DNA of 64,000 nucleotides. Source: Prevotella sp. oral taxon 475. Lineage in GTDB: Bacteria; Bacteroidota; Bacteroidia; Bacteroidales; Bacteroidaceae. Below, one piece after another: positions 16,145 to 26,951 of the stretch (the stretch's first letter is position 1; each line of letters starts with the position of its first letter). Below the pieces are notes generated by a model. That model was given only the letters and a program-made list of their open reading frames with translations, made no database searches and was not told the origin of the DNA. A program made the position numbers and the translations under genes. The stretch spans positions 970,001 through 1,034,000 of the forward strand of contig NZ_CP072334.1 of assembly GCF_018127805.1 (NCBI RefSeq), written 5' to 3'.

Positions 16145-16228
16145 AAACGAACAACATGCCCTACGGGATGATCAGAACCGGCCAAAAAACGAGCAACACC
16201 CACTACGGGATCGTCAGAATCACCCCCG
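16145..16228. repeat. Two direct repeats of 42 bp before pyrG
   Basis: AAACGAnCAACA ... CTACGGGATnnTCAGAA occurs at 16145 and 16187. It is a short two-copy array with nearly the same period as the 41-bp arrays but unrelated sequence. Confidence 0.55.
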
Positions 16229-16255
16229 AAAAGACTTCTTCTCGTATTTTTATCG

Positions 16256-16263
16256 TAATTTTG
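16256..16263 (+). promoter_or_regulatory. -7 element of pyrG
   Basis: TAATTTTG upstream of the pyrG leader. The -33 box is not clear. Confidence 0.5.
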
Positions 16264-16325
16264 CACACTTAGAACAGGCATCCTTGGTGTCGTTCGTCAT
16301 CCCAAACGTGCATAATAACAATTAA

Positions 16326-17948
<1,623 letters not shown>

Positions 17949-17958
17949 CACAACACAG

Positions 17959-19842
17959 ATGGATAAAAATACAATTATCGGCTTCGTGCTGATTGCCGCC
18001 GTACTCATAGGATTCAGCCTTTGGAACCAACCCTCGAAAGAAGAACTGGCCCGGCAACAACAAACGGAACAACTCGAAAAGAAAGCACAGGCAGAAGCCC
18101 AACAAAAAAAGATAGAGAACGAAGCCCGAAAAACCGCTACTCTGCAAGCCGCCATGGCCGATACGTCGGCCCTTTTTCACACCGCCCTCAACGGTACGGA
18201 GCAGAAAGTGACGCTTCGGAATGGCAAATTGCAACTCGAGTTGACCAGTAAAGGAGCTATCGTAGAGAAAGCCGTCATCAAAGGCTTCCAAGATCGCAAC
18301 AACCGTCCTGATGTCACCCTCTTCAGCGGTCAGAACCAGCGACTGAGCTACACCCTCGCCTCGAAAGACGGATTCACCAACACGGCCGACCTATATTTCA
18401 CTCCCTCTGAGCAGACCGACTCCACCGTCACTTTCACCGCCACGGCTGCCGCCGGAAAACAGCTCGTCCTGAAATATCGACTCGGCAAAGACTATCTGTT
18501 GCACGCCACCCTCTCGGCCACCGGTATGGATGGCATCCTCAATCCCAACACCAACACCGTAGACATCAACTGGCAGGAGCGATGCGCCCAGCAAGAGAAA
18601 GGATTCACCTTCGAAAACCGCTATGCCACCCTCACCTATCATAAAACCACCGGTGGGACCGACTATCTGAGCGAGACCTCCGAGAAAATCGACGAGCCCA
18701 CCGAGGAGAAAACCGACTGGGTGGCCTTCAAAAATCAATTCTTCTCGGCTGTGATCATTGCCAAGAACGACTTCCAAAGCGGAGCTCTCCTCACCAGCAT
18801 CCCGCAGGAGAAGGGATCGGGCTATCTGAAACACTATCAGGCCAAGCTCAAAACCTTCTTCGATCCCACCGGTCGTCAGCCCACCGAACTCGACTTCTAC
18901 TACGGTCCCAACGACTTCCGTCTTCTCCAGCAAGTAGAACGCCAGAGTCACTTCGGCAAAGACCTCGAACTTCAACGCCTCGTCTACCTGGGATGGCCTC
19001 TCTTCCGTATCATCAACCGATGGTTCACCCTCTATGTTTTCGACTGGCTCACGGGGTTGAACATCAACATGGGCATTGTTCTCATCCTCATCACCCTTCT
19101 GCTCAAGCTTATCACCTATCCGTTGGTGAAGAAAAGCTACATGAGTTCGGCCAAGATGCGCGTGCTCAAGCCCAAGTTGGATGCCGCCACTCGAGAGTTC
19201 GACAAGCCTGAAGATCAAATGAAAAAGCAGCAAGCGATGATGAGCGAGTACGCCAAATACGGCGTCAGTCCGCTCTCCGGCTGCCTGCCCATGCTTATTC
19301 AGATGCCCATTTGGATAGCCATGTTCAACTTCGTGCCCAACGCCATTCAGTTGCGCGGCCAAAGCTTCCTGTGGATATCCGACCTCTCCACCTACGACCC
19401 CATCATCGAGTGGAACACCAACCTCTGGCTCCTGGGCGACCACCTCTCTCTCACCTGCATCCTCTTTTGCGTGGCCAACGTGCTCTATTCGATGATGACC
19501 ATGCGCCAGCAACGCGATCAGATGGTGGGTCAGCAAGCCGAACAGATGAAGATGATGCAATGGATGATGTACTTCATGCCCGTGATGTTCTTCTTCATGT
19601 TCAACGACTACTCCTCGGGTCTGAACTTCTATTATTTCATCAGTCTCTTCTTCAGTGCCGCCATCATGTGGATGCTTCGCAAAACCACCAACGACGAAAA
19701 GCTTCTCGCCATTCTTGAAGCTCACTACCAAGAGGCCAAGGACAATCCGCAAAAACTCAAAGGACTGGCCGCCCGCCTGCAAGCTATGCAAAAACAACAG
19801 CAGGAAATGCAACGTCAACGCGAGCAGTTGGGCAAGAAATAG
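17959..19842 (+). CDS. yidC: Membrane protein insertase YidC
   Basis: 627 aa. Inserts proteins into the inner membrane, alone or with SecYEG. N-terminal anchor (IIGFVLIAAVLIGFSLW) followed by a Gln/Lys-rich linker, a large periplasmic domain (residues ~75-340) and the conserved five-helix core beginning GINMGIVLILIT-type sequence (NINMGIVLILITLLLKLITY), with YGVSPLSGCLPMLIQMPIW. The C-terminal tail is Gln/Lys/Arg-rich. The TAG stop lies in the first unit of a 41-bp tandem array. Confidence 0.95.
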   Translation: MDKNTIIGFVLIAAVLIGFSLWNQPSKEELARQQQTEQLEKKAQAEAQQKKIENEARKTATLQAAMADTSALFHTALNGTEQKVTLRNGKLQLELTSKGAIVEKAVIKGFQDRNNRPDVTLFSGQNQRLSYTLASKDGFTNTADLYFTPSEQTDSTVTFTATAAAGKQLVLKYRLGKDYLLHATLSATGMDGILNPNTNTVDINWQERCAQQEKGFTFENRYATLTYHKTTGGTDYLSETSEKIDEPTEEKTDWVAFKNQFFSAVIIAKNDFQSGALLTSIPQEKGSGYLKHYQAKLKTFFDPTGRQPTELDFYYGPNDFRLLQQVERQSHFGKDLELQRLVYLGWPLFRIINRWFTLYVFDWLTGLNINMGIVLILITLLLKLITYPLVKKSYMSSAKMRVLKPKLDAATREFDKPEDQMKKQQAMMSEYAKYGVSPLSGCLPMLIQMPIWIAMFNFVPNAIQLRGQSFLWISDLSTYDPIIEWNTNLWLLGDHLSLTCILFCVANVLYSMMTMRQQRDQMVGQQAEQMKMMQWMMYFMPVMFFFMFNDYSSGLNFYYFISLFFSAAIMWMLRKTTNDEKLLAILEAHYQEAKDNPQKLKGLAARLQAMQKQQQEMQRQREQLGKK

Positions 19843-20003
19843 CTTTCCGAGGCCTTGGATGGCTCAAAAATGAGCAAAACAAGCTTTCCAACTACTCGGA
19901 AGGCTCAAAAATGGGAAAAACAAGCTTTCCAACTACTTGGAAGACTCAAAAATGGGAAAAACAAGCTTTCCAACTACTTGGAAGGCTCAAAAATGAGAAA
20001 AAC
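19840..20003. repeat. 41-bp tandem array, variant 3 (TTTCCAA hairpins)
   Basis: Four units start at 19840, 19881, 19922 and 19963, all exactly 41 bp. Each has a small hairpin CTTTCCAA-CTAC-TTGGAAGG and a conserved spacer CTCAAAAATGnGnAAAACAA. The sequence is unrelated to the arrays at 7052 and 11392, yet the period and the core-plus-hairpin layout are the same. Confidence 0.9.
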
Positions 20004-20062
20004 AATCCTCACCCCTAATTGAAGGAACTCGATCATTCAACAAACATAAAACGCTAAAACCT

Positions 20063-22222
20063 ATGAAGAAATCCATCGTCGCGGCAACCCTGGCGTTCCT
20101 CGCCGCCGTTCCGCCAACCCATTCGCAAACAATGATTGGAAAAAACAACATCACCCTCCAATCCGACCGCATGACCCCCGAAGCCCTTTGGGCCATGGGG
20201 CGCGTGGGCGGTGCGCAGGCCTCGCCCGACGGACGAAAAATCGTCTATCGTGTGGGTTACTACAGCGTGGTCGAAAATAAAGGTCACCAAGTACTCTACG
20301 TCTCCAACGCCGACGGTACCGGTAAGCATCAACTTACCACCACCGCGGACAACGAAACCGATGCTGCCTGGATAGAAGGCGGACGGCGTATCGCCTTTCT
20401 CACCAAAGGTCAACTCTGGAGTATGAACCCCGACGGAACCGACCGTCGACAACTCACCCACAGCTCTGTCGACATCGAAGGATTCCTCTTCTCGCCCGAC
20501 GGCACTCGGGTGCTCCTCATCAAGTCTATCCCCTACACCGGCGTCATTGCCGCCCGGCCCGCCGACCTGCCCAAGGCCACGGGTCGCCGCGTTACTGATC
20601 TCATGTACCGCCACTGGGACCACTATGTCGAAACCCTCACGCACCCCTTCCTAGCCAATATTACCCCCGAAGGCATTGACGACGGACGTGACATTCTCGA
20701 GGGTCAGCCCTACGAATGCCCTATGGCTCCCTTCGGCGGTGTGGAACAACTGACCTGGAGTCCCGACTCGAAAACCATCGCCTATACCTGTCGCAAGAAA
20801 ACCGGTCGGGCCTATTCTATCTCCACCGACTCGGACATCTTCCTCTACACCCCTGCCACGGGGAAGACGGTGAATCTCTGCAAGTCGGCCGACTATCGTG
20901 AGCCGGCCGTAGATGCTACTAAGAGTCTCAAACACCAGGCCGTCAACCATCAGGAGAAAGATCAAAACGTGGGCTACGATCAGAACCCCAAATTCTCGCC
21001 CGACGGACGATACGTCGCCTGGCAGAGCATGAAGAACGATGGCTACGAGAGCGACCGCAACCGGCTCTGCGTCTATACCCTCGCTACGGGCGAGAAACGT
21101 TACGTCAGCGAGGCCTTCGACTCCAATGTAGACGACTACTGCTGGGCCACCAACTCGCAAACGCTCTATTTTATCGGCGTTTGGCACGGTTGCGTCAATA
21201 TGTATCAAACCAACCTCGCCGGTCGCGTGATGCAGCTCACCGACGGTTGGAATGATTATGGCTCGCTCCAACTCCTGGGCAATACTGGCAAACTGCTTGC
21301 CACACGCCATAGCTTCTCGCATCCCGACGACCTCTTCGTCGTTACTCCCTCGAAGAAAGAAAAGAAAGCCGATGTGCGCCAAATCACCGATGAGAACAAA
21401 CACATCTTCGACCAACTTGAAATCGGAAAAGTGCAGCAGCGTTGGGTGTCTACCGTCGACGGCAAGCAAGAACTCGTTTGGATTATTCTGCCGCCTCATT
21501 TCGATGCAACGAAGAAATATCCGGCACTGCTCTTCTGCGAGGGCGGACCGCAAAGTCCTGTGAGCCAGTTTTGGAGCTACCGTTGGAATTTCCAAATAAT
21601 GGCTGCTAACGACTACGTCATCATTGCTCCCAATCGCCGCGGTTTGCCGGGCTTCGGATCGGAATGGAATGAAGAAATCTCGGGCGACTGGACCGGTCTC
21701 TGTATGAGCGACTATCTCGCCGCTGTGGACGATGCTGCCAATAATCTGCCTTTTGTCGACAAAGATCGATTGGGTTGTGTTGGGGCCAGTTTCGGTGGGT
21801 TCAGCGTCTACTATCTCGCCGGGCATCACGACAAACGTTTTAAAGCTTTCATCTCGCACGACGGAGCTTTCAACCTCGAGGCGATGTACACCGAAACCGA
21901 AGAGAATTGGTTCTCCAATTGGGAGTATGAGGACGCCTACTGGAACAAAGATCGCTCCGCTGCCGCCAGCCGCACCTACGATCATTCGCCCCACCGATTT
22001 GTCGACCGCTGGGATACGCCCATCCTCTGCATCCACGGTGAGAAGGATTATCGTATCAACGCCACTCAGGGCATGAGTGCCTTTAATGCCGCTCGTATGC
22101 GCGGCATACCTGCCGAACTGCTCATCTTCCCCGATGAAAACCATTGGGTGCTTAAGCCTCAGAACGGCATTCTCTGGCAACGCACCTTCTTCGACTGGCT
22201 CGACAGGTGGTTAAAGAAGTAG
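20063..22222 (+). CDS. Secreted S9-family (prolyl oligopeptidase-type) serine peptidase
   Basis: 719 aa with a signal peptide (MKKSIVAATLAFLAAVPPTHSQ). Residues ~30-440 form WD40/TolB-type beta-propeller repeats (SPDGRKIVYRV, FSPDGTRVLL, SPDSKTIAY, FSPDGRYVAWQ). The alpha/beta-hydrolase domain carries Ser576 in GASFGGFS, Asp662 in HGEKDYRI and His694 in DENHWVLK. It probably acts in the periplasm, cutting short peptides released from dietary or host protein; the exact specificity cannot be read from sequence. Confidence 0.92.
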   Translation: MKKSIVAATLAFLAAVPPTHSQTMIGKNNITLQSDRMTPEALWAMGRVGGAQASPDGRKIVYRVGYYSVVENKGHQVLYVSNADGTGKHQLTTTADNETDAAWIEGGRRIAFLTKGQLWSMNPDGTDRRQLTHSSVDIEGFLFSPDGTRVLLIKSIPYTGVIAARPADLPKATGRRVTDLMYRHWDHYVETLTHPFLANITPEGIDDGRDILEGQPYECPMAPFGGVEQLTWSPDSKTIAYTCRKKTGRAYSISTDSDIFLYTPATGKTVNLCKSADYREPAVDATKSLKHQAVNHQEKDQNVGYDQNPKFSPDGRYVAWQSMKNDGYESDRNRLCVYTLATGEKRYVSEAFDSNVDDYCWATNSQTLYFIGVWHGCVNMYQTNLAGRVMQLTDGWNDYGSLQLLGNTGKLLATRHSFSHPDDLFVVTPSKKEKKADVRQITDENKHIFDQLEIGKVQQRWVSTVDGKQELVWIILPPHFDATKKYPALLFCEGGPQSPVSQFWSYRWNFQIMAANDYVIIAPNRRGLPGFGSEWNEEISGDWTGLCMSDYLAAVDDAANNLPFVDKDRLGCVGASFGGFSVYYLAGHHDKRFKAFISHDGAFNLEAMYTETEENWFSNWEYEDAYWNKDRSAAASRTYDHSPHRFVDRWDTPILCIHGEKDYRINATQGMSAFNAARMRGIPAELLIFPDENHWVLKPQNGILWQRTFFDWLDRWLKK

Positions 22223-22223
22223 T

Positions 22224-22256
22224 AAGGAATAAAGTAGTAAGGAGTAAAGGAATATT
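22224..22256 (-). repeat. Degenerate ACTCC-type micro-array (site 7)
   Basis: Minus strand reads TTTACTCC / TTACTAC / TTTATTCC / TTACTAC. It directly follows the peptidase stop and is clearly more decayed than the other sites. Confidence 0.45.
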
Positions 22257-22330
22257 TGCCTGCCCAAGATACTAACTTTCTCGTCAACTCGTCAATTCGT
22301 TAACTAAAACAATAATTCAATTCAACACCA

Positions 22331-23713
22331 ATGACACAAGCAATCAGACAAAAGCTGAACGATTCGGCTGCGGCCCGTTGGACCGCCATGTTCATCGTGG
22401 CTTTCACCATGATGATGGGGTATTTCATTACTGACGTGATGTCGCCCCTTGAAGTGATTCTCACCAAAAGTACAACTGAGGGCGGACTGGGCTGGACCTC
22501 GGACGACTATGGATTCTTCTCGGGCAGCTATGGCCTCATCAATGTATTTCTGCTCATGCTCTTTTTCGGTGGAATCATCCTCGACAAAATGGGCGTGCGC
22601 TTCACTGGCATCATGAGTTGCACATTGATGGTGGTGGGCGTACTCATTAAATACTATGGAGTGACGGCCGACTTCGGCAATAGTCTCTTTTCACTCAACT
22701 TCAACCTGCTCTTTTGGCATATCAACTTCTCGCTGCCCATGTCGGCCGCTGTGGCCAGTTTGGGATTCGCTGTCTTCGGCGTGGGTTGCGAAATTACCGG
22801 AATTACTGTCTCAAAGGTCATCACCAAATGGTTTACTGGTCACGAACTGGCTTTGGCCATGGGTTTGCAAGTGGCCCTGGCTCGACTTGGCACAGCAGCA
22901 GCTATCGGTGGCAGTCTGCCTTTGGCCAAAGCCATGGGCGGTGTGAAGGCTCCGTTGCTTTTGGGGCTGGCTTTGCTGGTGATTGGTCTGCTGGCCTTCT
23001 TGGTCTACACCGTGATGGATCGCAAGTTCGACGCATCCGTACAGAGCGATGAAGCGGAGAGTAGCGAAGACGAAGGCTTTCACTTCAAAGACCTCAAACA
23101 GATTTTTACTAATCCCGGCTTTTGGCTCATCACCCTGCTGTGCCTCTTATTCTATAGCGGCGTGTTCCCCTTCCTCAAGTTTGCTACCAAACTGATGATT
23201 ACCAACTACGGTGTATCGCCCGATTGGGCCGGACTTTTGCCGAGCATGATTCCCTTTGGAACCATTTTCCTCACGCCCGTCTTCGGTTCGATATACGACA
23301 AGGTGGGTAAGGGAGCCACGCTCATGCTCACGGGAGCAGTGATGCTCACGGCGGTGCACGTCACTTTTGCCAGTCATGTCCTGCCCTACGGTTGGTTTGC
23401 TGTCATTGTGATGGTGGTTTTGGGCATCGCCTTCTCACTGGTGCCCTCGGCGATGTGGCCCAGCGTGCCGAAGATTATCCCGTTGAAGCTTCTCGGATCG
23501 GCCTATGCCATTATCTTCTACATTCAGAACATCGGGCTCTCGCTCGTGCCCATGATGATTGGCAAGATGAACGGCATCGACCCCACTTACACCACGTCGA
23601 TGTCTATTTTCGCCAGTTTCGGTTGTGCTGCCATCATTATTGCCCTCATCCTCATCGTGGTGGATAAGAAGAAGAACTACGGCTTGCAACAGGCCAACAT
23701 CAAGAAGAAATAA
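22331..23713 (+). CDS. Major facilitator superfamily transporter
   Basis: 460 aa with about 12 hydrophobic helices and the central loop MDRKFDASVQSDEAESSEDEG. The MFS loop motif appears as GGIILDKMGVRFTG after helix 2 and in the second half as GSIYDKVGKGATLM. The transported substrate is not recognisable. It follows the S9 peptidase after ~110 nt, so uptake of peptides or peptide-derived products is a possible link, by context only. A strong terminator lies 35 nt downstream. Confidence 0.85.
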   Translation: MTQAIRQKLNDSAAARWTAMFIVAFTMMMGYFITDVMSPLEVILTKSTTEGGLGWTSDDYGFFSGSYGLINVFLLMLFFGGIILDKMGVRFTGIMSCTLMVVGVLIKYYGVTADFGNSLFSLNFNLLFWHINFSLPMSAAVASLGFAVFGVGCEITGITVSKVITKWFTGHELALAMGLQVALARLGTAAAIGGSLPLAKAMGGVKAPLLLGLALLVIGLLAFLVYTVMDRKFDASVQSDEAESSEDEGFHFKDLKQIFTNPGFWLITLLCLLFYSGVFPFLKFATKLMITNYGVSPDWAGLLPSMIPFGTIFLTPVFGSIYDKVGKGATLMLTGAVMLTAVHVTFASHVLPYGWFAVIVMVVLGIAFSLVPSAMWPSVPKIIPLKLLGSAYAIIFYIQNIGLSLVPMMIGKMNGIDPTYTTSMSIFASFGCAAIIIALILIVVDKKKNYGLQQANIKKK

Positions 23714-23748
23714 TTCTCCCGTTCCCAATCCTTTTGGGACGTAACACT

Positions 23749-23796
23749 AAGAGCGCATGCCAGCACGTCTGGCATGTGCTCTTCTATTTCTTTTTA
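23749..23796 (+). terminator. Terminator after the MFS gene
   Basis: 15-bp stem AAGAGCGCATGCCAG against CTGGCATGTGCTCTT (one G-T pair), loop CACGT, followed by pyrimidines and TTTTT. Confidence 0.85.
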
Positions 23797-23801
23797 CGAT
23801 A

Positions 23802-23833
23802 TTTGGCCGTTCGAAAAGATTGTTATACCTTTG
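23802..23833 (+). promoter_or_regulatory. Promoter of fimbrillin cassette A
   Basis: TTTG (23802-23805), 20 nt, TACCTTTG (23826-23833), followed by CCGCCGTGAAACGTAA. Cassette B has an almost identical promoter at 59731-59762. Confidence 0.8.
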
Positions 23834-24220
<387 letters not shown>

Positions 24221-24430
24221 ATGAATAAAAGAAAGATCAGGAAACAAGCGTATGCAAGCCCCACTATTGAGGTGGTTCATACAGCGTTTGACAAACAATT
24301 GATGTCAACCTCATTCCCCAATGGTGGACATGGTAAGGCTGGTGATGATGGAGATGAAATCAACGATGCCAAGCAAGGCTGGTTCGATGAGGACGAGGAG
24401 GAAGAAACTCCACAACACTGGAGCATTTAA
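24221..24430 (+). CDS. Small acidic-tailed peptide, cassette A
   Basis: 69 aa, no signal peptide. Homologous to the 74-aa protein at 60148: basic N-terminus, then YASPTIEVV, KQLMSTS, a GGH motif, NDAKQGWFDEDEEEE and a final HWSI. The family of short Bacteroidota proteins with a PxxEVV pattern near the N-terminus is uncharacterised. The polar GG-containing middle after LM-S/LL-T and the acidic tail are the conserved parts. It is the first gene of the cassette, 33 nt before the fimbrillin lipoprotein. Roles as regulator, chaperone or secreted peptide are all open. Confidence 0.7.
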   Translation: MNKRKIRKQAYASPTIEVVHTAFDKQLMSTSFPNGGHGKAGDDGDEINDAKQGWFDEDEEEETPQHWSI

Positions 24431-24463
24431 CGAGAGAGAGTTTATCACTAAAACAATGGAAAG

Positions 24464-25921
24464 ATGAAAACAAATATATTATCACAGTTTATACTTGCAG
24501 GTGCACTGCTTCTGACAGTGGCCTGTACAAGCGGAGAAACAACCCGGCAAGAACAGATAAAAGACTCACAAGACATAAAAGGTCTCACAGCCTTTGTGGT
24601 GGAAGACAATACCACCCGCACTACAGGTGAATATGATGGGTCGGGTATCAACTTTTATTGGACGGAGGGCGATCGCCTTTGGGTTAATAATGCAACATTG
24701 AAACAAGATGTAAGGAACAACATCTCCAACGTGCTCGTTCCCAACCCCACCACGACTACCGGCGTTAAACGGGCAGCAACGGCTAAGTTCTATTTCGAGG
24801 GCAACTTCACCGCCCCCTCCTATCCCGTGCGCTATACCGGTAAAGGTAGCACTGTAGGTGATAAGGTGATCTTCAAGGCTACACAGAACCAACCCGTAGC
24901 CAACGACGCCAGCCATATAGGCGAGAGCGGCGATTGTGGTATAGCCACAGCAACTAAACCAGTAGGAAGCGGAAAATATAACTTCACTCTTGAGCACAAA
25001 GCATCGTATCTCACTCTGTTGCCTTATTCAACTATCAACTTCTCTACCAATGTAAAACTGACGCAAGTGAAGATAACCGCCGACGAGGCTCTTTCGGGAC
25101 AATTCAACTTCGATGACAACGGCATCAACCTTGGTTCACGACCTACACCGACCACAACAAACCGTAGTATCACACTCACATTGAATGGCGGTGGTACCAA
25201 CGGCTTCACACTCCCGGTAGCAGCAACTCCAAATACAAGTGCTGCCATTATTGTCCTACCCCCCGGAACGTATAACAACGTGTCAATTGAATATTCCTTA
25301 TACGATCGAACCTCTACTAAGAGTGCTATCATCAAAAAGGAATATGCTACACTTACTTTTACACCCGGTAAAAATAAAAAGATAACTACCAATCTGACAA
25401 TGCCTGTCTATATCACACCGATGGGACCGTGGAATGGAACTGGTCCAAATTCAAACGAAACATTATGGTATCTGCATAAGGGTGATCCACATTTGGATGA
25501 AAGCTCAATTTATGCAGCTCGGCGCGCTGCCAGTTTGCCTGCGAATATCTGCCGGGGTGGCGTATGGATTAAAAAGTGGCGTAAAATTCCAGGTTTTAGT
25601 CGTTATATAGGGCATGATGGCGTAAATCATATAGGAATTATTAATGGGGTTCCTAATAGTGGGATAAATTATTATGAATTTCCTTTTCCTACTGGGATAC
25701 CAACTAATATAAAAGATTATTATTTCCTACCGTCTGTTTTTCCAGCTGACAATAATGAGATAAAAAGCTATGATGGGGTAATCCGTTATAGAATGGGAAC
25801 ATATTATTCTAGTTTGAAGGATCAAGGGCAAATCTTTAGCGCTGATGTCTTACCAACTCCAAAAATTGGAATTGGAACAGGTCCTGTGTCGGTAATAGTA
25901 GCATATTGGAGAAAACAGTGA
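24464..25921 (+). CDS. Fimbrillin-like lipoprotein, cassette A
   Basis: 485 aa. Lipoprotein signal peptide with lipobox LTVAC (Cys21). The N-terminal fimbrillin-type beta-sandwich shows WTEGDRLWVN, GDCGIATATK, YNFTLEHKASYLTLLPY, VKITADEALSGQFNFDDNGI and a late FTPGKNKKITTNL. The C-terminal region carries the block shared by all copies here: LHKGDPHLDE, RGGVWIKKW and DYYFLPSVFP. It is probably exported to the outer surface as a fimbrial or adhesin subunit. The last ~150 residues are visibly more AT-rich and diverge most from the other copies. Confidence 0.85.
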   Translation: MKTNILSQFILAGALLLTVACTSGETTRQEQIKDSQDIKGLTAFVVEDNTTRTTGEYDGSGINFYWTEGDRLWVNNATLKQDVRNNISNVLVPNPTTTTGVKRAATAKFYFEGNFTAPSYPVRYTGKGSTVGDKVIFKATQNQPVANDASHIGESGDCGIATATKPVGSGKYNFTLEHKASYLTLLPYSTINFSTNVKLTQVKITADEALSGQFNFDDNGINLGSRPTPTTTNRSITLTLNGGGTNGFTLPVAATPNTSAAIIVLPPGTYNNVSIEYSLYDRTSTKSAIIKKEYATLTFTPGKNKKITTNLTMPVYITPMGPWNGTGPNSNETLWYLHKGDPHLDESSIYAARRAASLPANICRGGVWIKKWRKIPGFSRYIGHDGVNHIGIINGVPNSGINYYEFPFPTGIPTNIKDYYFLPSVFPADNNEIKSYDGVIRYRMGTYYSSLKDQGQIFSADVLPTPKIGIGTGPVSVIVAYWRKQ

Positions 25922-26120
25922 AGGATAATAATGGAAGGTGTAAAAACAAGGAAAAAGACTATCTGCCATATGTATGGTAGTGTGAGGGCTTTCAGAGAAA
26001 TTATCATTTTTTTATAAACTCGCTTATGAACGGAAAAGAGGCAAAGATGGAGGGTGTAGAGAGGAAGGCAGACAAGCGGTCGTAAGGCTGGCGATGCCCA
26101 CTCAGAGGATTGGTTTTGTC

Positions 26121-26186
26121 TACTCCTACTTTAGATGAGATGTAGTCCTACTTTAGATGGCATGTAGTCCTACCTTAGACAACGCC
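26121..26186. repeat. 22-bp array after fimbrillin A
   Basis: Three exact 22-bp units of TAGTCCTACTTTAGATGGCA plus TG start at 26121, 26143 and 26165. The same family is found, reversed, at 43121-43318 beside fimbrillin C. The rest of 25922-26300 holds nothing else I can recognise, apart from a short conserved CCGTAAGCACAAAACA directly before the HU gene, also found before the HU gene of cassette C. Confidence 0.88.
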
Positions 26187-26300
26187 TTGCCACGGAAACC
26201 CATTATACCCTTTCCTGAGGGAGGACGTTCACTACCCGGTTGATGCTACACCCTCCGTCGGTGCCTCAATTTCAACCGTAAGCACAAAACACATTAAATT

Positions 26301-26756
26301 ATGGCTTTTTGGAAGAAAATTCTAATGAAAGTGAACAACAAGTGGTATCCCAAGTCTGTGCTTGTGGGTAGCCCTGTGAGTACCGAACAGTTGTGCAAAC
26401 GCATCGCTGCCGAGTCGACCGTTAGTGCGGCCGATGTGCGTGCCGTGTTCACCGCACTGGCCCCGATTATGGCCGACTATATGGCACAAGGCCGTTCGGT
26501 GAAGCTCGACGGCATCGGCACATTCTATTTTACGGCTATCGCTGTAAAGGGCGGTGTCCCGACGGAGAAAGAGGTGACGGCGAATATGATTGCCGGTGTT
26601 CGCGTGCGCTTTATCCCCGAAACTCGATTCAGCAAGAGTTCGGCAGGGAGCGGTAATGGCAAACGCGCCGTACGCGGACTGTCTGACGTGGAGATAGAAT
26701 GGGAAGAATGGAAAGGTGTAGAGAAGAAGAAGCCTGCTAAGCCCAAGAAGCCATAA
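26301..26756 (+). CDS. HU-family DNA-binding protein, cassette A
   Basis: 151 aa, of the HU-HIG type found in Bacteroidales: MAFWKKILMKVNNKWYPKSV, a helical body STEQLCKRIAAESTVSAADV, and a core LDGIGTFYFTA with PETRFSK. It ends in a Lys/Pro-rich tail. HU-like proteins bend and bind DNA; specific targets are unknown. It is nearly identical to the HU gene of cassette C (42588-43043), so one is a recent duplicate or was homogenised by gene conversion. A terminator follows at 26783. Confidence 0.88.
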   Translation: MAFWKKILMKVNNKWYPKSVLVGSPVSTEQLCKRIAAESTVSAADVRAVFTALAPIMADYMAQGRSVKLDGIGTFYFTAIAVKGGVPTEKEVTANMIAGVRVRFIPETRFSKSSAGSGNGKRAVRGLSDVEIEWEEWKGVEKKKPAKPKKP

Positions 26757-26782
26757 GGAAGACTTTAAACTGAAAATAGAAG

Positions 26783-26816
26783 GGGTGAAAAGATGCTGAT
26801 GCGTCTTTTCATCCTT
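26783..26816 (+). terminator. Terminator after HU gene A
   Basis: Stem GGGTGAAAAGATGC against GCGTCTTTTCATCC with loop TGAT, then TTTT. A similar GGGTGAAAAG hairpin follows HU gene C. Confidence 0.75.
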
Positions 26817-26898
26817 TTATTTTTCCTTTTCTTAAAACAAAGATACAGCGATAGTAGGGAAACCGGGAGGCGTAATGGCCTAAAATAAATAGGGCTAT

Positions 26899-26948
26899 GT
26901 CTTAACTCCCTTTCACTCCTTACCCCTTTCTTACTCCTTCAACTCCTC
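26899..26948 (+). repeat. ACTCC micro-array (site 8)
   Basis: GTCTTAACTCCCTTTCACTC, then TTACCCC / TTTCTTACTCC / TTCAACTCC. It abuts the stop codon of the convergent gene. Confidence 0.7.
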
Positions 26949-26951
26949 TTC

